DNA of 64,000 bases from an uncultured Pseudomonadales bacterium. Lineage in GTDB: Bacteria > Pseudomonadota > Gammaproteobacteria > Pseudomonadales > Azotimanducaceae. The stretch is from assembly GCA_958296295.1 (NCBI GenBank), contig OY282460.1:1178001-1242000 (forward strand), given 5' to 3'. The notes below the pieces were generated by a model. It did not search any database and was not told where the DNA came from. It was given only the letters and a program-made list of their open reading frames with translations. The position numbers and the translations under genes are program-made. Shown here one piece after another: positions 1 through 8,777 of this stretch (the stretch's first letter is position 1; each line of letters starts with the position of its first letter).

Positions 1-188
1 TTGCGCGCCGGTCGATTGCCGGTCGGTCGCCGGCGTGTTGAAATCCGCCACCCGCTTCGCTACATTCGCGTGCAAGTCGGGCAGCTTTCGCTGCCCGTAG
101 CCGTTTGTGAGAGCCAAGGGTTTCTCCGCTCCGGGCGCCGGCCCGCAAGAAGCCGGCATTTGCAGCATGCTTGGCAGTGTGCCGAATG

Positions 189-212
189 CTTGGCGATGTA
201 CTTGGCGATGTA
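189..212 (+). repeat. Tandem 12-bp repeat just upstream of argD
   Basis: Two perfect head-to-tail copies of CTTGGCGATGTA end one base before the AAAGGAGG ribosome-binding site of argD. In the argD frame the repeat would read LGDV twice if translation began at the ATG at 171, so it may be either 5' untranslated DNA or an N-terminal extension. No regulatory role can be read from it. The rest of positions 1-188 shows no convincing gene. Confidence 0.6.
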
Positions 213-224
213 AAAGGAGGCGCG

Positions 225-1409
225 ATGGACGCCGCAGCGATCCCCCCGGCCGTGATGCCCACCTACGCGCGCATCCCGGTGTCGTTCGTGCGCGGCGAGG
301 GGAGCTACCTGTACGACGACGCCGGGCGGCGTTACCTTGACGCCCTCACGGGTATAGCGGTGTGCGGCTTGGGGCATGCCCACCCCCGCGTGGCCGCCGC
401 CATCGCCGAGCAGGCGCGTACGCTCCTGCACACGTCCAACTTGTACCGCATCCCAGGCCAGGAGCGATTGGCCACCCGCCTGTGCGAAATCGCCGGCATG
501 GACAACGCCTTCTTCTGCAACTCCGGCGCGGAGGCGAACGAAGCGGCCATAAAAATCGCGCGCTTGTACGGGCATCGCCGCAACGTCGCCGCACCGGAGG
601 TTGTCGTGGTCGATGGCAGCTTCCACGGCCGCACGATGGCCACGCTCACGGCTACCGGCAATCGCAAGGTGCAGGCCGGCTTCGAACCGCTGCTCGCCGG
701 CTTCGCGCGGGCACCGTACGACGACGTCCCGGCGATCCAGCGCATCGCCGCCCGCAACAAGAACGTGGTGGCCATGCTGGTGGAACCGGTGCTTGGCGAA
801 GGCGGCGTGCGAATTCCGCGTGCCGGCTACTTGGAGGCGTTGCGCGGCGTGTGCGACCGCAACGGCTGGCTCTTGATGCTCGACGAAGTGCAAACCGGCA
901 ATGGACGCACGGGCCGGTATTTCGCGTTCCAACACGAGAATTTGACGCCGGACGTCGCCACCACGGCCAAGGGCCTTGGCAACGGCGTGCCTATTGGCGT
1001 CTGCTTGGCCCGGGGCGAGGCGGCGGAGATGCTGGTGGCCGGCACCCACGGCTCCACTTTCGGCGGCAACTTCCTCTCCTGCGCCGCGGCCAACGCGGTC
1101 ATCGACGAGCTTCACGAGGGCGGGTTGATCGGCCGCGCCGGCGAACTGGGCGGGCGGATGGTGGCGATGTTCCGCGATCGGCTGCGCGGCAACAACCGTG
1201 TGAAGGAGATCCGGGGCAAGGGTCTGATGGTGGCGATCGAGCTCACCGAGCCGTGTACGCAACTTGTGGGCGAGGCCATTGAGCGCGGCTTGCTCATCAA
1301 CGTCGCGGTGGACAACGTCGTCCGCCTTCTGCCGCCGCTCACTCTCAGCGACGAAGAGGCGAACACCGTGGTGGATCAGGTGGTGGGGCTTATCGAGAAC
1401 ATCGGCTAG
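225..1409 (+). CDS. argD: Acetylornithine aminotransferase (PLP-dependent)
   Basis: The product (394 aa) belongs to the class III aminotransferases that convert N-acetylglutamate semialdehyde to N2-acetylornithine in arginine synthesis. Family landmarks are visible: the N-terminal GEGSYLYDDAGRRYLD segment, FFCNSGAEANEAAIK in the cofactor phosphate-binding part, SFHGRT, the LMLDEVQTGNGRTG stretch with the cofactor-binding Asp, and TTAKGLGNGVPIG with the Schiff-base lysine. The ATG at 225 is chosen because AAAGGAGG lies four bases upstream; an in-frame ATG at 171 has no such site. argF begins five bases after the stop, so the two genes form an arginine operon. Length is normal for ArgD. Some family members also act on succinyl-diaminopimelate, which cannot be excluded. 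Confidence 0.92.
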   Translation: MDAAAIPPAVMPTYARIPVSFVRGEGSYLYDDAGRRYLDALTGIAVCGLGHAHPRVAAAIAEQARTLLHTSNLYRIPGQERLATRLCEIAGMDNAFFCNSGAEANEAAIKIARLYGHRRNVAAPEVVVVDGSFHGRTMATLTATGNRKVQAGFEPLLAGFARAPYDDVPAIQRIAARNKNVVAMLVEPVLGEGGVRIPRAGYLEALRGVCDRNGWLLMLDEVQTGNGRTGRYFAFQHENLTPDVATTAKGLGNGVPIGVCLARGEAAEMLVAGTHGSTFGGNFLSCAAANAVIDELHEGGLIGRAGELGGRMVAMFRDRLRGNNRVKEIRGKGLMVAIELTEPCTQLVGEAIERGLLINVAVDNVVRLLPPLTLSDEEANTVVDQVVGLIENIG

Positions 1410-1414
1410 CGGAG

Positions 1415-2317
1415 ATGACCCGGCACTTTCTCACGCTAAGCGATTTCAGCGCGGACGACCTGTTCGCGCTGGTGGAGCGCGCCACGGTCTTGAAGGGCCT
1501 GCACCGCCGCGGAGTCCGTTACCAGCCTTTGGTGGGCCGAACGCTCGCCATGATTTTCGCGCTCAAATCCACGCGCACCCGCGTGGCGTTCGAGACCGCG
1601 ATGCACCAGCTGGGCGGCCACGCGCTCGTCATCACCGCCGACGATTCCCAGCTCGGCCGCGGCGAGCCGGTGGAGGACACGGCCCGGGTGTTCGCCGAAA
1701 TGGTGGACGCGGTGATGATCCGCACGCTCGATCATGGCCGAGTGGAGAGCTTCGCGGCCGCGTCCTCGGTGCCGGTGGTGAATGGCATGACCAGCCGTTT
1801 CCACCCCTGCCAGTTGCTTGCGGACATGCAAACCTACAGTGAACGCCGCGGCGACATCCGCGGCGCCACGGTGGCTTTCGTGGGCGATGGCTACAACATG
1901 TGCAACTCCTATGTCGAGGCGGCGGCGCTGTTCGGGTTTCAACTGCGGATCGCGACGCCTCCAGGCCACGCGCCGGAAGCCGGGTTGCTTGCGGCCACGG
2001 ACAACGCCGCCTTGGTGGACTCGCCGGCCGAAGCCGTGACGGGGGCGGACCTGGTGGTGACGGATGTGTGGTCTTCAATGGGCCACGAGGGCGAGGAGGC
2101 GGCGCGCCTGGCGGTCTTCAACGGCTACCAGGTAACGCCCGAGCTCTTGGATCGGGCAAGCGCCGACGCGTTGTTCATGCACTGTTTGCCGGCGCACCGC
2201 GGCGAGGAAATCAGCGCGGACTTGCTGGACGATCCGCGTTCGGCGGTGTGGGAGGAAGCCGGCAACCGCCTGCACTCGCAAAAGGCGTTGTTGGAATATC
2301 TGCTGCTCGGCCGCTAG
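1415..2317 (+). CDS. argF: Ornithine carbamoyltransferase
   Basis: The protein (300 aa) is an anabolic ornithine transcarbamylase that makes citrulline from ornithine and carbamoyl phosphate. The carbamoyl-phosphate loop STRTR is present near residue 52, followed by QLGRGEPVEDTARV, the FHPCQLLADMQT motif, VGDGYNMCNSY in the ornithine domain, SMGHEGEE and the catalytic HCLPAHRGEE. Length matches the short bacterial ArgF class. The gene starts five bases after argD stops, so it is probably translationally coupled. The substitutions Y-N-M in the VGDGxNM segment and Ser-Arg before FHPCQ are conservative variations, not signs of loss of function. Confidence 0.93.
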   Translation: MTRHFLTLSDFSADDLFALVERATVLKGLHRRGVRYQPLVGRTLAMIFALKSTRTRVAFETAMHQLGGHALVITADDSQLGRGEPVEDTARVFAEMVDAVMIRTLDHGRVESFAAASSVPVVNGMTSRFHPCQLLADMQTYSERRGDIRGATVAFVGDGYNMCNSYVEAAALFGFQLRIATPPGHAPEAGLLAATDNAALVDSPAEAVTGADLVVTDVWSSMGHEGEEAARLAVFNGYQVTPELLDRASADALFMHCLPAHRGEEISADLLDDPRSAVWEEAGNRLHSQKALLEYLLLGR

Positions 2318-2398
2318 CCGAGGCGTGTTCCCGGATGGACGGGCGGGCGGCGGAACGCCGGGGTCAAGCCGGTGCGAAACGGAACGGAAACAACCAAG

Positions 2399-3013
2399 AT
2401 GGGCATGCCACCCGCCGGTGCGCTACTCGCCGCCGAGAACCTGTCCTGGGCTGCCGGCGGGCCGCTGTTGTTCGAAGATCTCAGCGTGACCGTGCGGGCG
2501 GCGGACCTGGTGGAGGTGCGCGGCCCCAACGGCAGCGGCAAGAGCACGCTGTTGCGTTGCCTTGCCGGGTTGCTGGCCCCGCGGACTGGTCGCGTCGCGC
2601 GTCGCTGCGCCATCGATTATGTAGGCCACAGACCGGGCGTTTGCGAGCGCATGACGGCTGTGGAAAACCTGCTTTGGCTGGCCCGGCTGCGAGGGTTCGC
2701 GGATTGCGACCCGCGCGCGGCTTTGGATGCGGCCGGCCTCGGCGCGGTCCGGCACGACGTCTGCGGGGCGCTTTCCGCGGGCCAAACGCGACGCGCGGCT
2801 TTGGCGCGGCTGCCGCTCGGCGCGGCGCACGTGTGGCTGCTCGACGAGCCGCTCGCGGCGCTGGATGAGTCGGGCGCCGGGATTCTGCGCGGACTTTTGG
2901 CGTCCCACCGCCAGCGCGGGGGGGCGGCGGTGTGCGCCACGCATCGATCCCTTGGCGCGGACGCCGGCGCGCCGCCTCTGCCGGCGCCGCGCACCGTTCG
3001 GCTTGGCGCATGA
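2399..3013 (+). CDS. ccmA: Heme exporter ATP-binding subunit CcmA
   Basis: This ABC ATPase (204 aa from the ATG at 2399; an in-frame GTG at 2372 is the alternative) powers the CcmABCD complex that releases holo-CcmE during cytochrome c maturation. It shows Walker A GPNGSGKSTLLR, a Q-loop region around YVGHRPGV, the signature LSAGQTRRAALAR (Gly-Gly replaced by Ala-Gly as often in CcmA) and Walker B WLLDEPLAALD. The stop codon overlaps the ccmB start as ATGA, indicating translational coupling. Identity is secured by the following ccmB-C-D-E genes. The C-terminus after CATHRS is short and proline-rich. Confidence 0.9.
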   Translation: MGMPPAGALLAAENLSWAAGGPLLFEDLSVTVRAADLVEVRGPNGSGKSTLLRCLAGLLAPRTGRVARRCAIDYVGHRPGVCERMTAVENLLWLARLRGFADCDPRAALDAAGLGAVRHDVCGALSAGQTRRAALARLPLGAAHVWLLDEPLAALDESGAGILRGLLASHRQRGGAAVCATHRSLGADAGAPPLPAPRTVRLGA

Positions 3014-3669
3014 GGCTCTTCTGGACGCAGCTGCGGCGCGACTTGCTGATTACGGCTCGGGGGCCGGCCGAGGCCGCCAATCCGCTTGTGTTTTTCGTGC
3101 TGTGCGCCGCGGTGTTCGGCGTGGTGGCGCAAACGGCAGGCGAGCGGCTGGTCGGCCACGGCGTCGTGTGGGTGTTGGCGCTGTTCGCCAACGTGCTGGC
3201 GGCGGAGAGCTTGTTCTGGCGTGACTACGAAGACGGCACCTTGGAACAGATGCTGATCCACGCCCGGCCGTTTTTTCCGGTGGCGCTCGGCAAGTTGGCG
3301 GCGCATTGGCTCGCCTGCGGCCTGCCGATCGTGGTGCTGAGTCCACTGGCGTCGTTCGTGTTTCTCGGTTCGGCCGCCGACGCGTGGATGCTGGTGGTGT
3401 CGCTGCTGGTGGGCACGCCGGCGCTGACCTTGATCGGCGCGGTCGGGGCGGCGCTGACCGTGGGCGTTGGCCGCGGCGGCGTGCTGCTCGCCGTGCTGGT
3501 GACGCCGTTGCAGTTGCCGGTGCTAATCTTTGGCGTGGGCGTGGCGGCCGGCCACGGCGCCGATGGCGGCGCGTTCGCGCTGTTCGCGTTGGCGGCGATG
3601 CTGGCCGCGTCGATCACGTTGGCGCCATTCGCCGTCGGCAAGGCGTTGGCGATCAGTCAGGAGTATTGA
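3010..3669 (+). CDS. ccmB: Heme exporter membrane subunit CcmB
   Basis: The 219-aa product is the typical length of CcmB and consists of about six hydrophobic helices. The start MRLFWTQLRRDLL is the usual amphipathic CcmB N-terminus, and its ATG overlaps the ccmA stop by four bases. The segment LFWRDYEDGTLEQMLI matches the conserved cytoplasmic loop of the family. It forms the transmembrane part of the CcmAB ABC complex in the inner membrane. Confidence 0.9.
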   Translation: MRLFWTQLRRDLLITARGPAEAANPLVFFVLCAAVFGVVAQTAGERLVGHGVVWVLALFANVLAAESLFWRDYEDGTLEQMLIHARPFFPVALGKLAAHWLACGLPIVVLSPLASFVFLGSAADAWMLVVSLLVGTPALTLIGAVGAALTVGVGRGGVLLAVLVTPLQLPVLIFGVGVAAGHGADGGAFALFALAAMLAASITLAPFAVGKALAISQEY

Positions 3670-3670
3670 C

Positions 3671-4459
3671 ATGGCGACCTCGCCACGACGAACCCGCGGG
3701 TGGCTGCGCGAGACCTTCCACAAGGCCGGTTCCCCGCGCTGGTTTTTCGCCGGTTCCCGGGCGTGGATGTTCGGCCTGTACGTCTTCGGCGGGGCGCTGG
3801 TGCTCGTCGGCTCCGTCTGGGGTTTGGCGTTCGTGCCGCCGGATCGGTTGCAGGGCGACAGCTTTCGCATCATGTTCGTCCACGTTCCGGCGGTGCACGT
3901 GGCGCAGAGCGTGTACCTCGCCATCGCGGTCGCCGGGCTCGTGTTCTTGGTGTGGCGCATGAAAATGGCGGACATGTTCATCGCCGCCGCCGCGCCCGTG
4001 GGGTTGGCCCTCACCGCGGCCGCGTTGGCCACGGGCATCATTTGGGGAATGCCGACTTGGGGCACGGGTTGGGTGTGGGACGCCCGCACGGTGTCCACGC
4101 TGGTGCTGTTGCTGTTGTTCTTCGGCTTGGTGGCGCTGCGTCAAGCCATCGCGCGATCCGAGCGGGCCGCGCTGGCGGTTTCCCTGCTGGCGGTGGTGGG
4201 CGTCGTCAACCTGCCGATCATCAAGTACTCGGTGGAGTGGTTCACCACGCTGCATCAGCCGCCGAGCATCCGCCTAGGCCAACGGCCGGCCATCGCGTCC
4301 GTCTTCCTGTGGCCGCTGGGACTCAACGCCCTCGGCTACTACTGCCTCGCCGGCGCCGCGGTGATCGCCGCCTTGCGTACACGCATCGTGGAACGCGAGG
4401 CGGGCGCGGACTGGGTTCGCCAGTGGCTTGCCGGCGCGGCCCGGGCCAAGGCCCCGTAG
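3671..4459 (+). CDS. ccmC: Heme-handling protein CcmC
   Basis: CcmC (262 aa) presents heme to the chaperone CcmE at the periplasmic face. The hallmark tryptophan-rich WGTGWVWDART motif is present, along with histidine positions in FVHVPAVH and in TLHQP that correspond to the heme axial ligand sites of the family. Six hydrophobic segments are apparent. The ATG at 3671 follows the ccmB stop by one base. An upstream in-frame extension overlapping ccmB was rejected because it is Arg/Ser-rich and unlike CcmC. Confidence 0.92.
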   Translation: MATSPRRTRGWLRETFHKAGSPRWFFAGSRAWMFGLYVFGGALVLVGSVWGLAFVPPDRLQGDSFRIMFVHVPAVHVAQSVYLAIAVAGLVFLVWRMKMADMFIAAAAPVGLALTAAALATGIIWGMPTWGTGWVWDARTVSTLVLLLLFFGLVALRQAIARSERAALAVSLLAVVGVVNLPIIKYSVEWFTTLHQPPSIRLGQRPAIASVFLWPLGLNALGYYCLAGAAVIAALRTRIVEREAGADWVRQWLAGAARAKAP

Positions 4460-4463
4460 CGCC

Positions 4464-4631
4464 ATGGCGGACTTGCTGGCGATGGGTGGCCACGGCGCGT
4501 ACGTCTGGAGCGCTTACGCCATCAGCGCCGTCGCGCTTGCCGGCATTTGCGTCTGGCCGCTGGCGCGGCTGCGCGGTCTGGCGGCGCGGTTGCGTCGGCG
4601 TTTGCTGGAGGAGGAGCGCGGGTCGCGATGA
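4464..4631 (+). CDS. ccmD: Small heme exporter protein CcmD
   Basis: This 55-aa protein has one central hydrophobic helix (about residues 14-31) followed by a basic tail rich in Arg, the usual CcmD design. The motif GGHGAYVWSAYA is typical of CcmD. It stabilises the CcmABC-CcmE complex. The start lies four bases after ccmC and the stop overlaps the ccmE start (ATGA). Confidence 0.88.
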   Translation: MADLLAMGGHGAYVWSAYAISAVALAGICVWPLARLRGLAARLRRRLLEEERGSR

Positions 4632-5056
4632 ATGCCGTGCGCAAACAGCGTCTGGTCGTCGTGGTGTTCGTGCTTGCGGGGGCGGCGGCGACGTTGGCGT
4701 TCGCGATGCTGGCCTTGCGCGAGAACGTGAACCTGTTCTACGAGCCGGCCAAGGTCGCCTCGGGCGAAGCGCCGGTTGGCGAGCGCATTCGCGCCGGGGG
4801 GATGGTGCGGGCCGGCAGCGTGGTACACGACGACACCGGCCTCGGCGTGCGTTTCGTGGTGACGGACCATCGCGGGCACGACTTCGAGGTGCGCTTCGCT
4901 GGCATTCTTCCCGGCCTGTTCGGCGAGGGGCAAGGCGTGCTCGCCACCGGCGTCCTGGCCGCCGACGGCGTGTTTCGCGCCGACGAAATAGTCGCCAAAC
5001 ACGACGAAAACTACATGCCGCCGGAGTTGGAGGGCATCCTGCCGGCGACGCATTGA
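4628..5056 (+). CDS. ccmE: Heme chaperone CcmE
   Basis: CcmE (142 aa) is a membrane-anchored periplasmic heme chaperone. It has a basic N-terminus and one signal-anchor helix, then an OB-fold domain with GVRFVVTDHRGHDFEVRF. The covalent heme-binding motif is intact: AKHDENYMPPEL with the His followed by the Tyr ligand four residues later. It overlaps ccmD by four bases. No ccmF, ccmG or ccmH follows, so the second half of the maturation pathway must be encoded elsewhere. Confidence 0.92.
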   Translation: MNAVRKQRLVVVVFVLAGAAATLAFAMLALRENVNLFYEPAKVASGEAPVGERIRAGGMVRAGSVVHDDTGLGVRFVVTDHRGHDFEVRFAGILPGLFGEGQGVLATGVLAADGVFRADEIVAKHDENYMPPELEGILPATH

Positions 5057-5183
5057 CGCCGCCGGACCAGGGCGAAACGGTTCTGACGCTTCTTCGCGCC
5101 GACGGCGCCTGCTTCGGCCCGGCGGCACCGAGCATGCGGATCCGGTTGGTGCCGAGCGATCGTGTACATCGCCGACCGGCGCT

Positions 5184-5849
5184 TTAGGTGGAGGGCAACC
5201 TCGCCGCGTCCGGCCCCGGATGCCGGGCGAACGCCTCCACGAGCAGCGCCGGCGGCGCCTTGGCGTCCGCCGTCTCCAAACCGGCCAAAGCCGGCCAGCC
5301 GACTGCCCGGCGGCAACCGGCCCGCCACCGCGCCGCTGTCCGCCAGCGACCGAACATCGACCGTGGCATGAATCGGTGCCGGAAGCCCGGCCGTTCCGTC
5401 GGCGCCGCGTCCCGTCAGCAGTCCGCCCCACGCCGCCGACGCCCGCCACGGCTGCCCGCCGTTGTGCACCACCACGGGCAACATGTCCGGCACTGCTCCC
5501 TGGCGCGCACCGCGCCGGTCTGCCGCAGCGAGGCCTCCGCAAGACACGCGTACTCGCGCGTTCACCACACCATGTCCGCGTCGACGCTGGACTGGAACTC
5601 GAACAGCACCAGAACGTAGGGCCGGCGGCCGTTGCGCAACTTGCTGGTCTTCTTCTCCACGCGGACGATCCTGTCTTGCAAGCGCGCGCGTCCCTCGATT
5701 GTCAGGTGCTCCTTGTCAAGGGTCGTCGCGGTGTCGAAATCGAGCTGGTCGGCGAGTGCCGGAGCGACCAGGCGCACGGTCTCCTCGACCAAGCCGCGGT
5801 CGTGGAACAGCACCTTGCAGGGGGCGTCGCTCGGCTGCATGGACGCCAT
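5184..5849 (-). pseudogene. Decayed Rpn-family (YhgA-like) PD-(D/E)XK nuclease gene
   Basis: Pieces of one Rpn/YhgA-like recombination-promoting nuclease are spread over more than one minus-strand frame. The N-terminal piece (start near 5849, stop at 5562) contains KVLFHDRGLVEE and LVLFEFQSSVD, the latter holding the E-F-Q-S catalytic-core residues of the family. After an in-frame TGA the match continues in the same frame for about 20 codons (TREYACLAEASLRQTG). It then shifts frame to give MLPVVVHNGGQPW, which matches the conserved central block. A third frame near 5200-5300 gives LETADAKAPPALLVEAF, a typical C-terminal helix. The gene is therefore inactivated by a stop and at least two frameshifts. 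The flanks 5057-5183 and 5850-6061 show no other gene. Confidence 0.72.
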
Positions 5850-6061
5850 TTTGCCGGCGCGTCGGCGGCGAAACCCCGCGCCGGGCGGATGTCCCACAAC
5901 AATCCGAGAGAGTCGCCATTCGTTGCTTTCGGCCCGATCGGCGCCGGGGGCGGTGCGTCTCTGTTCGGTCCCGGCTTGCCACCCACACGCCGCCGCCGCG
6001 GTTTCGCTGCTCGCCGCAACTACGGTAGCCTTTGCGTCTCGGCACTTCGGGAAGACGAGAA

Positions 6062-7198
6062 ATGACGGTTGTACCGTTTCGGCCTTGGCTGGCGGGTGTC
6101 TTGATCGGCGCGTTGCTAAGCGGGTGTTCGGCGAGCCAAGAGAACGGCGCGGCGCGAGGCGACGCCGCTGCGGGCGCGGGCACGCCTTTGGCCCCCGCGA
6201 CGGTGGAGTGGAAGCTGGTGACCACTTGGCCGAAGAACCTGCCGGCGCTCGGCACCGCTCCGGAACGGCTTGCCGAGTCGCTGGCGGCCATGTCCGCCGG
6301 CCGGTTCCAAATACATGTGTACGCCGCCGGCGAACTGGTGCCGGCGTTCGAGGTGTTCGACGCGGTCTCGCGCGGGCACGCGCAAATGGGCCACGGCGCC
6401 GCCTACTATTGGCGTGGCAAGGTGCCGATGGCGGCGTTCTTCACCACCGTGCCGTTCGGCATGACCGCGCAGGAGATGAACGGCTGGCTGGCCTACGGCG
6501 GCGGCATGGAGTTGTGGCGGGAACTGTACGCGCCATTCAACCTCGTGCCCTTTCGCGCCGGCAACTCCGGCGTGCAAATGGCCGGCTGGTTCAACCAGCA
6601 AATCAACTCGCTTGCCGATGTGCAGGGCTTGAAGATGCGCATTCCGGGCCTCGGCGGGGAGGTCTTCGGACGCGCCGGCGGCGCGCCGGTGACACTGCCC
6701 GGCAGCGAGATATACACCGCCTTGCAGACCGGCGTGGTGGACGCCGCCGAGTGGGTGAGCGCCTACAACGACCTCGCCTTCGGCTTGCAGGACATCGCCA
6801 GCTACTACTACTACCCCGGCTGGCACGAGCCGGGCGCGACGTTGGAGGCCATCGTCAACGCCGAGGCCTGGGCCGCATTGCCGGCCGAGTTTCAGGCGAT
6901 GCTCGAGACCGCGTGTCGAGCCATCAACCAAGACGTGCTTGACGAGTTCACCGCCCGCAACGCGGCGGCGCTGAAGACTCTTGTGGAGGAGCACGGGGTG
7001 GAGGTGCGGCGCTTGCCGGACGATGTGCTCGACCGGCTGCGCGAACTCTCCGCGCAGGTGCTGAGCGAACAAGCGCAGGGCGACGAGCTGGGGCAGCGCA
7101 TTCTGGCGTCCTACCACGGCTTCTTGGACGACGTGCGCGGCTACCACGCCCGCTCCGAACAGGCGTACATCAACGTCAGGGAAGCGCCAGCGGAATAG
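6062..7198 (+). CDS. TRAP-type solute-binding lipoprotein (DctP family)
   Basis: The product (378 aa) begins with a lipoprotein signal whose lipobox LLSGC puts the acylated Cys near residue 20, so it should be membrane-tethered. The mature part reads as a TakP/DctP-type TRAP binding protein: TTWPKNLPALGTA, FEVFDAVSRGHAQMGHGAAYYW, PFGMTAQEMNGWLAYGGG, LKMRIPGLGGEV with the carboxylate-binding Arg of this fold, and DAAEWVSAYND. Members bind 2-oxo acids or similar carboxylates; the ligand here is unknown. The ATG at 6062 has GGGAAGACGAGAA upstream. No DctQ or DctM permease gene is nearby, so it works with permease subunits encoded elsewhere or not as a transporter component. Confidence 0.85.
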   Translation: MTVVPFRPWLAGVLIGALLSGCSASQENGAARGDAAAGAGTPLAPATVEWKLVTTWPKNLPALGTAPERLAESLAAMSAGRFQIHVYAAGELVPAFEVFDAVSRGHAQMGHGAAYYWRGKVPMAAFFTTVPFGMTAQEMNGWLAYGGGMELWRELYAPFNLVPFRAGNSGVQMAGWFNQQINSLADVQGLKMRIPGLGGEVFGRAGGAPVTLPGSEIYTALQTGVVDAAEWVSAYNDLAFGLQDIASYYYYPGWHEPGATLEAIVNAEAWAALPAEFQAMLETACRAINQDVLDEFTARNAAALKTLVEEHGVEVRRLPDDVLDRLRELSAQVLSEQAQGDELGQRILASYHGFLDDVRGYHARSEQAYINVREAPAE

Positions 7199-7261
7199 CG
7201 TGCCGGTTGTCCGGCCGCCAGCGCACGGCGGGCAGCCGCCCAAGCTTGGCCGCGGCGTCGT

Positions 7262-7777
7262 TCAGCCGACGCCGTAGGCGCCTCGGAAGTACACCAAGGG
7301 TCGGGCGCATTGGCGCAGCGTCTCGAAACCGAGGACCCTGCCGATCACGACGGTGTGATCGCCGGCGTCGTGTTCCGCTCGGAGCGCGCACTCCGCATAG
7401 GCGATGACGCCATCGAGAACGGGCGTGCCGCTTGCCGGCCCCGGCATCCAATCGATGCGGGCCGCTTCGCCGGGCTGGGCGAAGGCTTCGCTCACGGCGC
7501 GTTGCTCCTCGGCCAACACGTTCACGCAGAAACGGCCGGTCGAACGGATGCGTGGCCAGCTCGTGCTCGTCTTGCCGGGGCAGACCGCGATCAGCGGCGG
7601 CGCCAAGGACAGCGAGACGAAGGACTGCGCCGCGAATCCCACCAGCTTGCCCGCATCCAGCCCGGCCACGACGACGACGCCGGTGCAGAACTGGCCCATG
7701 GCGTCCCGGTAGGCGCGGCCGTCCCAGCCCGTGCCACCGTGGCGGCCGGCGCTTGGCGGTTCGTCCTTGCCGGTCAC
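7262..7777 (-). CDS. Flavin reductase-like FMN-binding protein
   Basis: This 171-aa protein has the flavin reductase / split-barrel FMN-binding fold: YRDAMGQFCTGVVVV at the N-terminus, GFAAQSFVSLSLAPPLIAVC, the FCVNVLAEEQ segment, and DHTVVIGRVLG near the C-terminus. Relatives are the reductase components of two-component flavin monooxygenases or reduce flavins generally. A GTG at 7777 is taken as the start because an extension to the ATG at 7894 would run into ftsX and encodes a composition unlike the family. It lies 37 bases downstream of ftsX and may be cotranscribed. No partner oxygenase is in the window. Confidence 0.8.
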   Translation of the reverse strand: MTGKDEPPSAGRHGGTGWDGRAYRDAMGQFCTGVVVVAGLDAGKLVGFAAQSFVSLSLAPPLIAVCPGKTSTSWPRIRSTGRFCVNVLAEEQRAVSEAFAQPGEAARIDWMPGPASGTPVLDGVIAYAECALRAEHDAGDHTVVIGRVLGFETLRQCARPLVYFRGAYGVG

Positions 7778-7814
7778 GGCGGCCCCGAACGCGAACCCGC
7801 GCGGGGCTTGGCCA

Positions 7815-8777
7815 TCATGTGACGTCCAAGACGCGCAGGCGTTGGCGCACGGCGAAGGCGGCGCCGAACAGGCCGAGCGCCACGCCCACGCCAACGACTA
7901 ACAACACGAACGCGCCGTCGAAACCGGCGATAGGCGCGCGCTCGCCCCGGCTTGCCAACAAGCGCGCCAAGGGAGCGTCGAGCCAAGCCAGCGCCGCGGC
8001 CACCAGCAGCGCCGCCACGATGCCGCCGCCGGCGCCGTAGATCACGCCCAGATAGCGGAACGGACGGCCCATGGAGAGCCGGCTCGCGCCCACCAGCGCC
8101 CGCACCTGCAATTCCGGCAATCGCACCTCGATCGCCAAGCGAATGGACGACGACGAAACCAATACCGCGCCAACTCCAAACAGGATCGCCGCCATCCAGC
8201 CAATGCGGCCAACCAGGGCGCGGATGGCCGCCAGCCGCTCCAGCCACGCCTTCTCCAACACCACCGCGTCCACGCCGTCCTCCTGCTCCAGGCGCCGGGC
8301 GAGGCGCTCCACGCGGGAAACGGGCGCGGTGGGCTTGGCCACCGCTCGAATGGTCGCGGGCAGCGGGTTCTCGCCCAGGGTCGAAAGCGCGTCGTCCGCG
8401 CCGAGATGGGCGCGAAGTTCGCTTAGGGCTTCGTCCGGCGTGATGAGCCGGACCGTGGCGATGTCCGTTTCGCCGCCAAGCCGCCCGGCGAGATCCGCTG
8501 CCGTTTCCGCCTCGGCATCCGCCTTGAAGTAGATGGAGAGGCCATGGACGCCTTGCCAATCGCCGGCGGCCTGGGCCAAGTTCCGATCCAACAGGTAAAG
8601 GCCGGCCGGGAAGGCCAGCGCAATGCCCACCAGCAGCCACACCAGCAAGGTGGTGCCGAGCCGGGCCGAAACAAAGGCCAAGCTGTCCTTCGCAACGGAC
8701 TGATGGTCGCGCCACGCCGCCCCCCAGGGCCGGCGCGCCGTTGGCCAGACATCGGAGCTCTTCGGTTTACGCGCCAT
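7815..8777 (-). CDS. ftsX: Cell division protein FtsX
   Basis: FtsX (320 aa) is the membrane subunit of the FtsEX complex that activates peptidoglycan hydrolases at the septum. It has a cytoplasmic N-terminus, a first helix near residues 42-62, an extracytoplasmic domain containing LSIYFKADAEAE (typical of FtsX), and three C-terminal helices with GASRLSMGRPFRYLGVIYGAGGG, of which the start GASRLSMGRPF is diagnostic. Its start overlaps the ftsE stop by 11 bases. Confidence 0.92.
   Translation of the reverse strand: MARKPKSSDVWPTARRPWGAAWRDHQSVAKDSLAFVSARLGTTLLVWLLVGIALAFPAGLYLLDRNLAQAAGDWQGVHGLSIYFKADAEAETAADLAGRLGGETDIATVRLITPDEALSELRAHLGADDALSTLGENPLPATIRAVAKPTAPVSRVERLARRLEQEDGVDAVVLEKAWLERLAAIRALVGRIGWMAAILFGVGAVLVSSSSIRLAIEVRLPELQVRALVGASRLSMGRPFRYLGVIYGAGGGIVAALLVAAALAWLDAPLARLLASRGERAPIAGFDGAFVLLVVGVGVALGLFGAAFAVRQRLRVLDVT

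Noticed and set aside
60..1262. A 400-codon frame antisense to argD
   Set aside because: His- and Arg-rich shadow with no motif, opposite a clear argD.
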